17,304 nt of DNA from UBA8752 sp040261275. GTDB lineage: Bacteria; Bacteroidota; Bacteroidia; Flavobacteriales_D; Sanyastnellaceae. The translations under genes and the position numbers were made by a program. The stretch lies in NCBI GenBank assembly GCA_040261275.1, contig JBDQOI010000041.1, positions 1 to 17,304 of the forward strand, given 5' to 3'. Positions 1 through 7,636 of this stretch are shown piece by piece. Below the pieces are notes generated by a model, which was given only the letters and a program-made list of their open reading frames with translations, had not been told where the DNA came from and searched no databases. The number at the start of each line of letters is the position of its first letter. Positions within the stretch are counted from its first letter, which is position 1.

Positions 1-2
1 AG

Positions 3-1199
3 TGCGGTGTATGCGGCGGTTCGGGTATCCCTGAGGGAGACTGCGACTGCGACGGGAACACTGCTGCAGACGGCTACGACTGCGACGGCAACTGCTTAGC
101 AGATGCGGACGGCGACGGCGTATGCGATCCATTTGAGGTTGCGGGTTGCCAGGACGACATGGCGTGCAACTACAATGCGGATGCGACGGATGACGACGGT
201 TCGTGCGATTACTCCTGTCTGGGGTGCACGGATGAAGGCGCGTGCAACTTCAATGAAGAGGCATCGGAGGATGATGGGTCGTGCGACTATTCCTGTCAGG
301 GCTGTACCGATGAGTCGGCGTGCAACTACGACGCAGAGGCCACCGTGGACGACGGCTCATGCACCTATGCCTTCCTTTATTACGACTGCGATGGGAACTG
401 CCTCAACGATGCGGACGATGACGGCATCTGCGACGAGTTCGAGATGCCGGGCTGCCTCGATGAGTTGGCCTGCAACTACGACAGCACAGCCACGGACTCC
501 GACAGTACACTCTGCGTCTACCCCATGGACCTCTATGGGGTTGATTATGTCGATTGCGAGGGGAATTGCCTGAGCGATCTCGATGGAGACGGCATCTGCG
601 ACGAGGCTGAAATTTCCGGATGTCAGGATGAGACGGCCTGCAATTACAATGCAGAGGCGACCGATGACGACGGGGCATGCGCATACCTCGTGGCCAGTGA
701 AATCGTGGGCACCACAGGATCCTTTTTTGGCGATACCGCTGTCTATACGGTCGATGAGTCCCTCACCGAAAACACCTACGCGTGGACGGTGCAGGGTGGA
801 ACCATCATCGAAGGAGCAGACTCTACGACCGTGGTCATCGTCTGGTCAGGAGATACGACCCTGGCCATGGGATCCGTGACGGTCACCGAAACCGCAGAGG
901 GTTGCGAATTGAATACCCTGCAGCTCTCGGTGGAATTGACCGTCAACAGTCTGGAGGAACAGTCTACGCTCGGGTATCGCTTGGCGCCCAATCCTGCGGC
1001 GGAAGGGTTCCGTTTGCTCGGACCCGCTGACGCGCTTGTGTCCATTCGTTTGCTTCAGCGCGACGGACGGGTCATAGAGCGCTGGCAGGGAAGAGCAGGA
1101 GAGTGGTATTCGCTTGAGGGCCTGGCTTCAGGATGGTATATCGTTGAAATTCAGGATGGTGATTGGCGGCAAGTCATGAACTTGATGCGCGTGAATTGA
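3..1199 (+). CDS. Secreted Cys-rich repeat protein with type IX sorting domain (5'-partial)
   Basis: The reading frame is open from base 3 and runs 398 residues to a TGA at 1197-1199, so the start lies outside the window; the first Met (base 159) sits inside a repeat and is not a start. Residues about 1-228 carry five copies of a GCxDExACNYxxxATxDDGxC unit. Between some copies lie Asp-rich loops (DADGDGVCD, DADDDGICD, DLDGDGICD) like calcium-binding thrombospondin type 3 repeats. Residues about 229-320 look like a PKD/Ig-type beta domain. Residues about 323-398 match a type A type IX secretion C-terminal domain (APNPAAEGF, RDGRVIERW, LEGLASGWYIVEI). From family knowledge the product is exported across the outer membrane and surface-attached or released. 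The role is unknown; adhesion or surface structure is a guess. The next gene also carries a type IX signal. Confidence 0.9.
   Translation, partial: CGVCGGSGIPEGDCDCDGNTAADGYDCDGNCLADADGDGVCDPFEVAGCQDDMACNYNADATDDDGSCDYSCLGCTDEGACNFNEEASEDDGSCDYSCQGCTDESACNYDAEATVDDGSCTYAFLYYDCDGNCLNDADDDGICDEFEMPGCLDELACNYDSTATDSDSTLCVYPMDLYGVDYVDCEGNCLSDLDGDGICDEAEISGCQDETACNYNAEATDDDGACAYLVASEIVGTTGSFFGDTAVYTVDESLTENTYAWTVQGGTIIEGADSTTVVIVWSGDTTLAMGSVTVTETAEGCELNTLQLSVELTVNSLEEQSTLGYRLAPNPAAEGFRLLGPADALVSIRLLQRDGRVIERWQGRAGEWYSLEGLASGWYIVEIQDGDWRQVMNLMRVN
144..686 (+). repeat. Five protein-coding GCxDExACNY repeats
   Basis: Repeat units start at bases 144, 222, 300, 450 and 618. The first three are spaced exactly 78 nt (26 codons). 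The later spacings grow to 150 and 168 nt because an Asp/Cys-rich DGNC...DGICDE-type insert follows units 3 and 4. Conserved positions are the opening Gly-Cys, the ACNY or ACNF core, and the closing DDGxC. Cysteine number is even in most units, which suggests paired disulfides outside the cell. The copies have diverged at DNA level, so recent slippage is not evident. The open frame upstream of 144 (DCDCDGN, DCDGNC) suggests the array continues beyond the window. Confidence 0.85.
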
Positions 1200-1248
1200 G
1201 CGTGGTGCACTTCCCGATGGCAGGGTGCCGTCCTTCACGGGACTTCGG

Positions 1249-1256
1249 TTTCTTTG
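1249..1256 (+). promoter_or_regulatory. -7 box before the CotH gene
   Basis: TTTCTTTG resembles the Bacteroidota -7 consensus TAnnTTTG with one mismatch. It ends 4 nt before the GTG at 1261. An identical box with identical spacing precedes rluF. This supports the GTG at 1261 and suggests a leaderless transcript. No experimental start site is known. Confidence 0.45.
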
Positions 1257-1260
1257 CACG

Positions 1261-3546
1261 GTGAGAAACTCGATTTCTATTTGTCCACTGGTCGCGTTGC
1301 TTGCGGTGTGGATTTCAGGGCCCTTGCGGGCCCAGACGGACATCCCACCGTTCGGCCCCCTATTCCTTCAGGATGAGGTCGCCACGATTGAGATGGTCAT
1401 GGATCCCGACAGTGCGGAGGCCATGCTATTCGGAGATGTGGATTATGCCGCGACCAATCCCTTCCCGGCCGTTTTCCAATACCAATCCACTGTGTTGGAT
1501 ACGGTCATCGACAGCTTGGCCATCCGGTTGCGGGGCAACACCTCTTTGAGTGCGCCCAAGAAGAGCTTCAAGATTGACATGAATGCGGTCATCCCTGGAC
1601 AGAAGATCGCCGACCTTGAAAAGCTCAACATCAACGCCAACCAGAACGACCCTTCGCTGCTGCGCGCAGGTCTGGGTTGGAACATCATCCGCCGCATGGG
1701 GCTGGCCGGCGCTCGCACGAGCCATGTCATGCTCCTGCTCAATGGGGAGTACATGGGTGCCTACCTCAACACCGAGCACTTCGACGAGGAGTTCGTGGAG
1801 GAGTACTGGGACAAGGACAACGGCAACTTTTACAAGTGCCTGTATCCGGCGACGTTGGAATACATCGGAACGGACCCCGACGAATACAAGCTTGAGTTGT
1901 TCGGTCGCCGCGTTTACGAGCTCAAGACCAACACCGATGAGGACGACTACTCCGACCTCGCGGAGTTCATCGATGTCCTCAATAACACCCCCGAGGCGGA
2001 CTTCAAATGCGCCATCGAGCGGGTCTTCAACGTAGCCGACTACCTCAAGGTCCAAGCCTTCGATGTGGTGAGCGGAAACTGGGATGGATATGCGGGCAAC
2101 AAGAACAACTTCTACCTGTACCACAATCCACAGACAGACCTTTTCGAATACATCCCGTACGACCTCGACAACACGTGGGGCATCGATTGGGTCAATCAGA
2201 ACTGGGAGTCCCGCGATCCTTACACGTGGTCAACGGAGTATCGACCGCTGTACGACCGGTTGATGGCGGTTCCTGAATACCGGGAGTGGTACACATATTA
2301 CTTGCGCAGGATGGCTTCGGAATGGGCCCACCCGGACTCAGTCTCGGCCTATTTGGATCCGAGACATGATCAGCTGTCCAATGCCGTCTTGTACGACTCC
2401 TACTTCCCACAGCAGTTCGGCTTTACCGCCGATGATTTTGAGGTCTCCTTGGATGAGGCTTGGGGGGGGCACGTGGAATATGGAATCCTGCCCTGGCTGG
2501 ATGCGCGGCTTGCGTCCTTGGAAGGACAATGGGATGCCGAAGAGCCTGTTTTGGTCGTTCACGAGGTGGAGGACAATGCGCCCGTTTTCGATTCCCTTCG
2601 CATTCGCGCCATCGTTGACGGCGGACCGGATGATGTGCAGGTCACGTGTTGGATCAATCCGGGCTCAGGCCCCATCCCGGTCGAGATGTTCGATGACGGT
2701 GTGCACGGCGACCGCGAGGCGGGCGATGGAACCTGGGGCGTCAAATGGCCCATTCAATACAACTGGACCACGGTAGATTACCAAGTTCAGGCGACCAGTT
2801 CCTCGGGCCTTGAGCGATGGATACCATGTGAACCTGTGACCGTGACAGTGGGGCTTTCCCCTTCGAACCTGGTCGTCAACGAGCTCATGAGCGCCAACGC
2901 CAACAACGTGTCGGATGAGTTCCTCGAATTCGACGATTGGGTTGAACTCTACAACGATGGTCCCGACCCCATTGAACTCGGTGGGAAGTACCTGAGCGAC
3001 AACCTCGGAAACCCCGGGAAATTCGCTCTGCCGGAGGGCACCATCGCACCTGGCGATTGGGCGTTCTACTGGGCGGACAACGACCCGGAACAAGGCCCCT
3101 ACCACGCGGATTTCACCCTGTCGGGATCGGGCGATGAAATCGTTCTTTCTGAATGGGACGAGGAAAATGAAGTCTGGCTCATTCTTGACTTCTTTCCCTT
3201 CGGTGCTTCCCCGGAGCAGGATGCCTCCCTGGGGCGATACCCCGACGGGGCAGACTATTGGGTATGGTTTGCCACACCCACGGCGAGCTACACGAACAAC
3301 TACGCCATCATCTTGGGCGCCGATGAACCCGATGGCCCTTCACCCCGTAACATGGGGCCGAACCCATCGAGGGACTGCGTGCGCTGGGACGGGGCAGCCG
3401 CTTCCGGGGCCGTCTGGGATACCCAGGGGCGCCAGCGCCTCGCTTTCGATGCCACCCACCAACTCTGCCGAGGGGATTGGGAAGCGGGTGTTTATCTGAT
3501 CACGTTGGACGACGGCACAAGGTGGCGCTGGGTCGTGGTGGACTGA
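1261..3546 (+). CDS. Secreted CotH-kinase / lamin-tail protein with type IX sorting domain
   Basis: The 761-residue product begins at GTG 1261. This start is preferred over an in-frame GTG at 1225 because it opens directly into a signal peptide (RNSISICPLVALLAVWIS...LRAQ) and follows a -7 box. Residues about 38-320 form a CotH kinase domain (PF08757): RGNTSLSAPKKSFKI, KLNINANQNDPSLLR, then NWDGYAGNKNNFYLY with likely catalytic Asp275, and YDLDNTWG with likely metal-binding Asp301/Asp303. A beta-rich linker follows. A lamin-tail domain (VVNELMSANANN...WVELYNDG) occupies about residues 537-690, and the tail (MGPNPSRDCVRW...AGVYLITLDDG) is a type IX C-terminal domain. CotH proteins phosphorylate secreted proteins in spore formers; in Bacteroidota the substrate is unknown. 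It may modify or associate with the surface protein encoded just upstream, which is inference. Confidence 0.9.
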   Translation: MRNSISICPLVALLAVWISGPLRAQTDIPPFGPLFLQDEVATIEMVMDPDSAEAMLFGDVDYAATNPFPAVFQYQSTVLDTVIDSLAIRLRGNTSLSAPKKSFKIDMNAVIPGQKIADLEKLNINANQNDPSLLRAGLGWNIIRRMGLAGARTSHVMLLLNGEYMGAYLNTEHFDEEFVEEYWDKDNGNFYKCLYPATLEYIGTDPDEYKLELFGRRVYELKTNTDEDDYSDLAEFIDVLNNTPEADFKCAIERVFNVADYLKVQAFDVVSGNWDGYAGNKNNFYLYHNPQTDLFEYIPYDLDNTWGIDWVNQNWESRDPYTWSTEYRPLYDRLMAVPEYREWYTYYLRRMASEWAHPDSVSAYLDPRHDQLSNAVLYDSYFPQQFGFTADDFEVSLDEAWGGHVEYGILPWLDARLASLEGQWDAEEPVLVVHEVEDNAPVFDSLRIRAIVDGGPDDVQVTCWINPGSGPIPVEMFDDGVHGDREAGDGTWGVKWPIQYNWTTVDYQVQATSSSGLERWIPCEPVTVTVGLSPSNLVVNELMSANANNVSDEFLEFDDWVELYNDGPDPIELGGKYLSDNLGNPGKFALPEGTIAPGDWAFYWADNDPEQGPYHADFTLSGSGDEIVLSEWDEENEVWLILDFFPFGASPEQDASLGRYPDGADYWVWFATPTASYTNNYAIILGADEPDGPSPRNMGPNPSRDCVRWDGAAASGAVWDTQGRQRLAFDATHQLCRGDWEAGVYLITLDDGTRWRWVVVD

Positions 3547-3556
3547 AGCCACACCG

Positions 3557-3564
3557 TTTCTTTG
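3557..3564 (+). promoter_or_regulatory. -7 box before rluF
   Basis: TTTCTTTG lies 4 nt before the ATG at 3569, the same box and spacing as before the CotH gene. It is probably the promoter of the rluF operon and would give an mRNA with almost no leader. Confidence 0.45.
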
Positions 3565-3568
3565 CAGC

Positions 3569-4315
3569 ATGAGCGACGCGTCCGGTATCCGAATCAACAA
3601 ATACCTCAGCGAGGTGGGGCATTGCTCGCGGCGCGCTGCGGACAAGTTGCTCGAGCTCGGACGCATCACCATCAACGGAGCCGTTCCCGAGCTGGGCACC
3701 AAAGTCATGCCTGGGGATGTGGTGGAGGTCGATGGCCAAGCGGTGGGACAGCCCATTGCACAGGAAGAACACGTCTACATCGTCTACCACAAACCCGTGG
3801 GCATCGTCTGTACGACGGACCGCAAGCGCGAGAAGGACAACATCATCGATGCCATCGCCCACGACCGGCGCATTTTCCCGGTGGGTCGACTCGATAAGCC
3901 CAGCGAGGGCCTCATCTTCCTGACCTCCGATGGAGACATCGTCAATAAAGTCCTGCGCGCGCGCAACCACCACGAGAAGGAGTACCACGTGACGGTGGAC
4001 CGTCCCATTCGTGGCTCCTTTATGGAGGATATGGCGGGAGGAGTGCCCATTCTCGGCACCGTGACCCGCCGTTGCGAAGTGGAACAGACCGGTCCCCGGC
4101 ATTTTCGCATCGTACTCACCCAAGGCTTGAACCGCCAGATCCGGCGAATGTGTGAGCACCTCGGCTACAATGTGGTCCGGCTGAAGCGGGTCCGCATCAT
4201 GCATATGCAATTGGACTTGCCAAGGGGCGAGTGGCGCGACTTCACAGCGGAAGAGCTCGCCACCCTCCACAAGCTTGTGGACGTCTCAAGCAAGACCGTC
4301 GATGGCCCGAATTGA
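3569..4315 (+). CDS. rluF: 23S rRNA pseudouridine synthase RluF
   Basis: The 248-residue protein isomerises a uridine of 23S rRNA to pseudouridine (U2604 in E. coli) in the cytoplasm. Residues 8-56 form an S4 RNA-binding domain (INKYLSEVGHCSRRAADKLL). The RsuA-type catalytic domain follows, with the signature GRLDKPSEGLIFLT containing catalytic Asp109. RluF rather than RluB/RluE is favoured by NKVLRARNHHEKEYHVTVD, AGGVPILGTVTRRC, QGLNRQIRRMCEHLGY and the ending GEWRDFTAEEL, which track E. coli RluF closely from memory. It lacks the long basic C-terminal tail of the E. coli enzyme. The ATG start follows a -7 box by 4 nt. The 3' end overlaps the FAD oxidoreductase gene by 14 nt, suggesting translational coupling. 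Confidence 0.92.
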   Translation: MSDASGIRINKYLSEVGHCSRRAADKLLELGRITINGAVPELGTKVMPGDVVEVDGQAVGQPIAQEEHVYIVYHKPVGIVCTTDRKREKDNIIDAIAHDRRIFPVGRLDKPSEGLIFLTSDGDIVNKVLRARNHHEKEYHVTVDRPIRGSFMEDMAGGVPILGTVTRRCEVEQTGPRHFRIVLTQGLNRQIRRMCEHLGYNVVRLKRVRIMHMQLDLPRGEWRDFTAEELATLHKLVDVSSKTVDGPN

Positions 4316-5510
4316 TCGTCCCATCGTGATCGGCGGGGGGGCTGCGGGGTTGGCTGCTTGCATGACCCTCGAAGCGGAGGGCCACGCCCCCGTGCTGCTG
4401 GAGGCTTCCGAAAGGCTCGGTGGGCGGCTTCGGACAGAGGCGCTCCAGGACGGCACCCCGGTGGATGTGGGTTTTCAGGTCTTGTTGACCGCGTATCCCG
4501 AGTTGCAACGCTGGACCGATTTCGAAGCCCTCGAAATGGTGTCCTTCGTGCCCGGCGCGATGATCCACAAGAGCGGACGCTGGCGAACACTCGCCGACCC
4601 GCGCCGCTGGCCCGCGTCCATTCCGGCCACGTTGACGAGCGGGATTGGCAGCTGGGGAGACCGAATCCGGATATTGAAACTGGTAAAGGAGGTCACAGCC
4701 GGATCCGCCTTGGCGGTGCAGGGACATGCACAAGGGGGGAGCACGGCAGATTTTCTGGAGGCACGCGGCTTCAGTTCGGCTTTCATCGGGGACTTTCTCA
4801 GACCTTTCTTCTCGGGCATCTTCCTGGACCGCAAGCTGTCACCGCCCCCCGCCCAATTCATGTATACGCTCCGGATGTTCGCCACGGGCAAGGTGGTGTT
4901 GCTCAAAATGGGCATGGGCGTGCTGGTGGATCAATGGGCGAGCCGCCTCAAATCCACAGAAATAAGGCTGGGTACTTCGGTACACCGCATCGATGGCAAC
5001 GTGATCCATCTGGAACAGGGCGGGTCCATCGAGGGAGAGGGAATCATCGATACGGTCACCTCGAGAAAGGATGGTGCGTGGAATGGCTGTTTCAATGCCG
5101 TGTTCCAATGTGCTACCGAATCGTTCGGCAGGCCCATCATAGGATTGATTCCCGGTGCTGAACACGTGACCAACCTGCATTTCATGCAGGACGTTCAAGA
5201 TACCCCGGGCATGAGCCGACTCAATGTGACCGCCTTATTTCCGGAAGGAGAATGGGGTTTGGAGCGCATGGAAAATGCATTGAGGCGCGAATTGAATGCT
5301 GCAGGTTTGGAGGTTGGAGAAATGGAATGGCATGCGCTCATTCCACAAGCCCTGCCGAAATTGACCCGGGTGGTGCCTGCTACTCCCCATCCGAGAAATC
5401 AAGACGGCGTTTATGTGGCAGGCGACCATACCGCGGCGCCTTCATTGGATGCGGCCCTGCGTTCTGGTCGGGTGGCTGCGGAGGCATGGTGCAATGACAG
5501 AAAAGCATGA
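4302..5510 (+). CDS. FAD-dependent amine-oxidase / phytoene-desaturase-like oxidoreductase
   Basis: The 402-residue flavoprotein has an N-terminal Rossmann motif IGGGAAG (Gly11, Gly13, Gly16), followed by LLEASERLGGRL. The C-terminal flavin clamp is GVYVAGDHTAAPSLDAALRSG. This is the layout of the amine oxidase superfamily (PF01593), which also holds phytoene and zeta-carotene desaturases and protoporphyrinogen oxidase. I cannot name a substrate, and no carotenoid genes lie nearby. The ATG at 4302 is chosen because the Rossmann strand follows at once; an in-frame TTG at 4275 would add nine unconvincing residues. The gene overlaps rluF by 14 nt and the next gene by 4 nt (ATGA), so the three are likely co-transcribed. 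Confidence 0.85.
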   Translation: MARIDRPIVIGGGAAGLAACMTLEAEGHAPVLLEASERLGGRLRTEALQDGTPVDVGFQVLLTAYPELQRWTDFEALEMVSFVPGAMIHKSGRWRTLADPRRWPASIPATLTSGIGSWGDRIRILKLVKEVTAGSALAVQGHAQGGSTADFLEARGFSSAFIGDFLRPFFSGIFLDRKLSPPPAQFMYTLRMFATGKVVLLKMGMGVLVDQWASRLKSTEIRLGTSVHRIDGNVIHLEQGGSIEGEGIIDTVTSRKDGAWNGCFNAVFQCATESFGRPIIGLIPGAEHVTNLHFMQDVQDTPGMSRLNVTALFPEGEWGLERMENALRRELNAAGLEVGEMEWHALIPQALPKLTRVVPATPHPRNQDGVYVAGDHTAAPSLDAALRSGRVAAEAWCNDRKA

Positions 5511-6148
5511 GTACCGGTGCACAGGACAAGCCGATTTGGAGGCGATGGTGGTCTGAAGGCCAACGCGGTGCGATGTCTGGGGCGGAATTCCAATCCTTCA
5601 TGGAGGAATGGGTGGCCGACGGTGAGCACAGCGGCCCTGAATCATCCGTGAAACTGGCGGAATACACTGCATTGAATCTTGTGCGGATGAAGCGTGTAGC
5701 CAAGACTTACCGGATGTCAGATGCGATGGCCCAACACTTGGATTCCGGGGCGAGCTGCGGACAACATTGGACCATCATCACAGAAAGCTGGTGCGGTGAT
5801 GCAGCCCACGCCACACCGCTGATTCAGGCATGGGCTGACCGAGGCGGCGCCAGGGCCCAATGGGTTCTCCGCGATGGAAAAAACGGCCTCATTGATGATT
5901 TCCTGACGAGGGGAGGCCGTTCGATTCCCATCTGGGTAGTGGCTGATGCAGCGGGAAACATATTGGGCCAATGGGGCCCGCGGCCACAGCCTGCACAGGA
6001 TATGGTCGACGCCTACAAAAGTGCCCCAGGGCCCAAAGTGGCCTATTCAGAATATGCCGCGTCGGTTCAATTGTGGTATGCGCGGAACAAGGGGGTGGCA
6101 TTCGAAAAAGAGGCGCGTGATTTACTTCTGGGCATGGCACGCAATTAG
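5507..6148 (+). CDS. Thioredoxin_9 family protein
   Basis: The 213-residue protein matches the Thioredoxin_9 family common in Bacteroidota. Visible family features are YTALNLVRMKR, the active-site region TESWCGDAA, the loop GGRSIPIWV and the WGPRPQPAQDMV segment. The active site holds one cysteine (Cys96 in WCGDA) instead of CxxC, so a classical dithiol-disulfide cycle within that motif is not possible; this is usual for the family. No signal peptide is seen, so it is probably cytoplasmic. It starts in an ATGA overlap with the FAD oxidoreductase gene, a sign of translational coupling. A redox or chaperone partnership with that flavoprotein is only inference. Confidence 0.85.
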   Translation: MSTGAQDKPIWRRWWSEGQRGAMSGAEFQSFMEEWVADGEHSGPESSVKLAEYTALNLVRMKRVAKTYRMSDAMAQHLDSGASCGQHWTIITESWCGDAAHATPLIQAWADRGGARAQWVLRDGKNGLIDDFLTRGGRSIPIWVVADAAGNILGQWGPRPQPAQDMVDAYKSAPGPKVAYSEYAASVQLWYARNKGVAFEKEARDLLLGMARN

Positions 6149-6177
6149 CAATCGCAGCGCATCTTCGCCCCACAAAC

Positions 6178-6185
6178 AAAATTTG
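6178..6185 (+). promoter_or_regulatory. -7 box before the exported DUF4177-like gene
   Basis: AAAATTTG fits TAnnTTTG except for the first base and ends 5 nt before the ATG at 6191. A separate promoter here would part the small exported-protein gene from the rluF operon. The evidence is the motif and its position only. Confidence 0.35.
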
Positions 6186-6190
6186 AAGCC

Positions 6191-6634
6191 ATGAAGAAAT
6201 TCATTTTTGCGGGCTTGCTCGCATGTGTTGCATGCTGGGATGCTGCAGCTCAGGAGTACAAGGTCGTTACCGTGATCGAGAGCATCGTGACCGGAGGAGT
6301 AGGGCGTTCGCGCATTGTCGAAGCCACAGATCAGATAGACAGTGATGCGGCCACGACCGAACGCACCGATGGGAAGAAGAGTGGTCAGGGCGATGTGAAG
6401 CGCGGAGAATTGAAAATCGAGAACTTCAAAGAGACCAAGCTGCTCAATTTCTTCAGCGGTGTGGGCATCAACTTCCAGAACATCGCTTCCAATGATGCCA
6501 TAATCTCTGACCGTATCAATAAAATGGTGGCAGAGGGATGGAGCCTGGAGTTCGTTGTCAGCGGTGTCGAATCAGACGCGGGCAAGCCGGACAGCCAAGG
6601 GCTCTACATCACAAGGCTCATTTTTAAGCGCTAG
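6191..6634 (+). CDS. Small exported protein, DUF4177-like
   Basis: The 147-residue protein opens with a clear signal peptide (MKKFIFAGLLACVACWDAAAQ) cut after AQ, so it is probably periplasmic. The mature part begins EYKVVTVIES and later has INKMVAEGWSLEFVVSG, a pattern resembling the DUF4177 fold (a YKVV strand, then a GWEL-type strand). The middle (about residues 45-75) is polar and probably disordered. No catalytic motif is visible and I do not recognise a function. It lies 42 nt after the Thioredoxin_9 gene and has its own possible -7 box. The DUF4177 link rests on short motifs and could be wrong. Confidence 0.75.
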   Translation: MKKFIFAGLLACVACWDAAAQEYKVVTVIESIVTGGVGRSRIVEATDQIDSDAATTERTDGKKSGQGDVKRGELKIENFKETKLLNFFSGVGINFQNIASNDAIISDRINKMVAEGWSLEFVVSGVESDAGKPDSQGLYITRLIFKR

Positions 6635-6660
6635 AGGCAAAAAATAAATGTGCAAACGTG

Positions 6661-6691
6661 TTGTTACGTTTATTTCTGCGTTATACCTTTG
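6661..6691 (+). promoter_or_regulatory. Strong Bacteroidota-type promoter
   Basis: A TTG at 6661-6663, 20 nt of spacer and TACCTTTG at 6684-6691 together match the Bacteroidota -33/-7 consensus (TTG, about 19-21 nt, TAnnTTTG). This is the best promoter match in the window. Transcription would begin near 6697, at the foot of a stem-loop, and run into a terminator at 6739-6768. Confidence 0.7.
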
Positions 6692-6696
6692 TGAAA

Positions 6697-6768
6697 GCTA
6701 TCGCTAGGAATGGCGATTGGCAAGTAGATTGTTAGGAAGGAAGGGCGCGAAGGCGCCCTTCTCTTTTT
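6697..6768 (+). ncRNA. Candidate small RNA between promoter and terminator
   Basis: The predicted transcript is about 72 nt. Its 5' end folds into a stem: GCTATCGC (6697-6704) pairs with GCGATTGGC (6713-6721), eight pairs with one G-U and one bulged base, around the loop TAGGAATG. A 17-nt linker (6722-6738) with no evident pairing follows, then a strong terminator hairpin with a T run. No reading frame of note fits inside. The compact promoter, hairpin, single-stranded linker and terminator is how many trans-acting small RNAs are built. Otherwise it could be an attenuator leader for the lipoprotein gene at 6805, or the terminator could simply end the gene upstream. I do not recognise a named RNA family. 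Confidence 0.5.
6739..6768 (+). terminator. Intrinsic terminator
   Basis: AAGGGCGC (6741-6748) pairs perfectly with GCGCCCTT (6753-6760) around a GAAG tetraloop. G-C and G-U pairs extend the stem to 6739/6762. Five T residues follow at 6764-6768. Confidence 0.8.
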
Positions 6769-6804
6769 GCGGTATTTTTAAACCAGGGCCAGTTGCTTCA
6801 GAAC

Positions 6805-7260
6805 ATGAATAAGACGATACACATCACAGTGGCATGGGTCATATTGATTGCTGTCTTCTCGGGATGCAATGAGCCTGAGCCGATTTCCCGATGCGTCATT
6901 GATCGGGTGGAGGTGCTGGAAATCGATCCTGATTACTACAACGATGACCCGGACGAGGGCAACCCCGATTTGTATGTTGAGTTCATCGAGGCTGAAACCC
7001 AAACCATCCGGTTCACTTCAGGGGTGGCACAAAATGCACAGTTGCCCGTAGATCTCGATTTCGTGGCGGTCAACATTGAGGAGGTGGATTTCGGGACACC
7101 ATTCGGATTCACGGTTTTCGACGCCGATGATGCCACAACCCAGGATTTCATCGCCTTGGATTTGCCCTTCCTCGTCAACGATCATTTGGATGCCCAACGC
7201 ACTGAAGTAGACATCGCAGACGGGCCCACCATCATCCGGGTTCATTTGATTTGGTACTGA
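6805..7260 (+). CDS. Small lipoprotein
   Basis: The 151-residue product starts at ATG 6805; an upstream in-frame TTG at 6793 is less likely because the signal sequence starts properly at MNKTIHI. The signal peptide ends in a lipobox, VFSGC, so the mature protein is lipid-anchored on Cys23. The rest is acidic and probably all beta. It contains NPDLYVEFIE, VDFGTPFGFTVFDADD and FLVNDHL segments that recall C2-like sandwich lipoproteins seen in Bacteroidota, but this is a resemblance and not a firm family call. No enzyme motif is visible. The gene sits 36 nt beyond the terminator at 6768, so read-through or attenuation could control it. The rpsT promoter begins just downstream. Confidence 0.8.
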   Translation: MNKTIHITVAWVILIAVFSGCNEPEPISRCVIDRVEVLEIDPDYYNDDPDEGNPDLYVEFIEAETQTIRFTSGVAQNAQLPVDLDFVAVNIEEVDFGTPFGFTVFDADDATTQDFIALDLPFLVNDHLDAQRTEVDIADGPTIIRVHLIWY

Positions 7261-7265
7261 CGTGG

Positions 7266-7292
7266 TTTGCATGAAAGCGTTGACTATATTTG
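7266..7292 (+). promoter_or_regulatory. rpsT promoter
   Basis: TATATTTG at 7285-7292 is a perfect TAnnTTTG -7 box. TTTG at 7266-7269 is a possible -33 element, but the 15-nt spacing is shorter than usual. The predicted start near 7298 leaves a leader of about 15 nt before the ATG at 7313. Confidence 0.6.
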
Positions 7293-7312
7293 CCCCCCTC
7301 TAAAACGCAAGC

Positions 7313-7570
7313 ATGGCGAATCACAAGTCAGCCCTCAAGCGCATCCGTAGCAACGAGACGAAGCGTCTCAGCAACCGCTACTACCACAAGACAATGCGAA
7401 ATGCCCTTCGCAAGTACCGTGCTACCACGGATGCTTCTGAATTGGAGGCGCAGTTGCCCAAGGTGGCGTCCATGATCGACCGTTTGGCGAAAAAGAACGT
7501 CATCCACAAGAACAAAGCGGGCAACCTTAAAAGCAGCCTGCAGCGTCACTTGGAATCTGCACAGGCTTAA
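7313..7570 (+). CDS. rpsT: 30S ribosomal protein S20
   Basis: The 85-residue basic protein is S20, a primary binder of 16S rRNA in the small subunit. Its start MANHKSALKRIRSNETKRLSNR and the later KKNVIHKNKAGNLKSSLQ are diagnostic, and the length is normal for the family. It is transcribed as a single gene between its own promoter and an intrinsic terminator. The leader is too short to hold an obvious regulatory structure. Confidence 0.98.
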   Translation: MANHKSALKRIRSNETKRLSNRYYHKTMRNALRKYRATTDASELEAQLPKVASMIDRLAKKNVIHKNKAGNLKSSLQRHLESAQA

Positions 7571-7607
7571 TCAATTTGGCCGCATGTCGGTCACAACAAT
7601 ATTCGAG

Positions 7608-7636
7608 AAGGGAGGTGGAAGCCTCCCTTTTTCTTT
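7608..7636 (+). terminator. rpsT terminator
   Basis: AAGGGAGG (7608-7615) and CCTCCCTT (7622-7629) form a perfect 8-bp stem around a 6-nt loop. They are followed by TTTCTTT. It lies 38 nt after the rpsT stop codon. Confidence 0.85.

Noticed and set aside
144..380. 78-nt periodicity as a CRISPR-like array
   Set aside because: The period is in frame, the copies are diverged at DNA level, and both repeat and intervening sequence code for one protein.
1426..2124. 232-residue minus-strand open frame rich in Val
   Set aside because: It is antisense to the CotH domain; composition reflects the complementary strand of Asp/Asn-rich codons.
3500..4270. 256-residue minus-strand open frame
   Set aside because: It is antisense to rluF, whose protein matches its family along its whole length.
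6697..6768. tRNA or riboswitch
   Set aside because: There is no cloverleaf, no T-loop sequence, and no conserved aptamer core that I can recognise; a small RNA or attenuator fits better.
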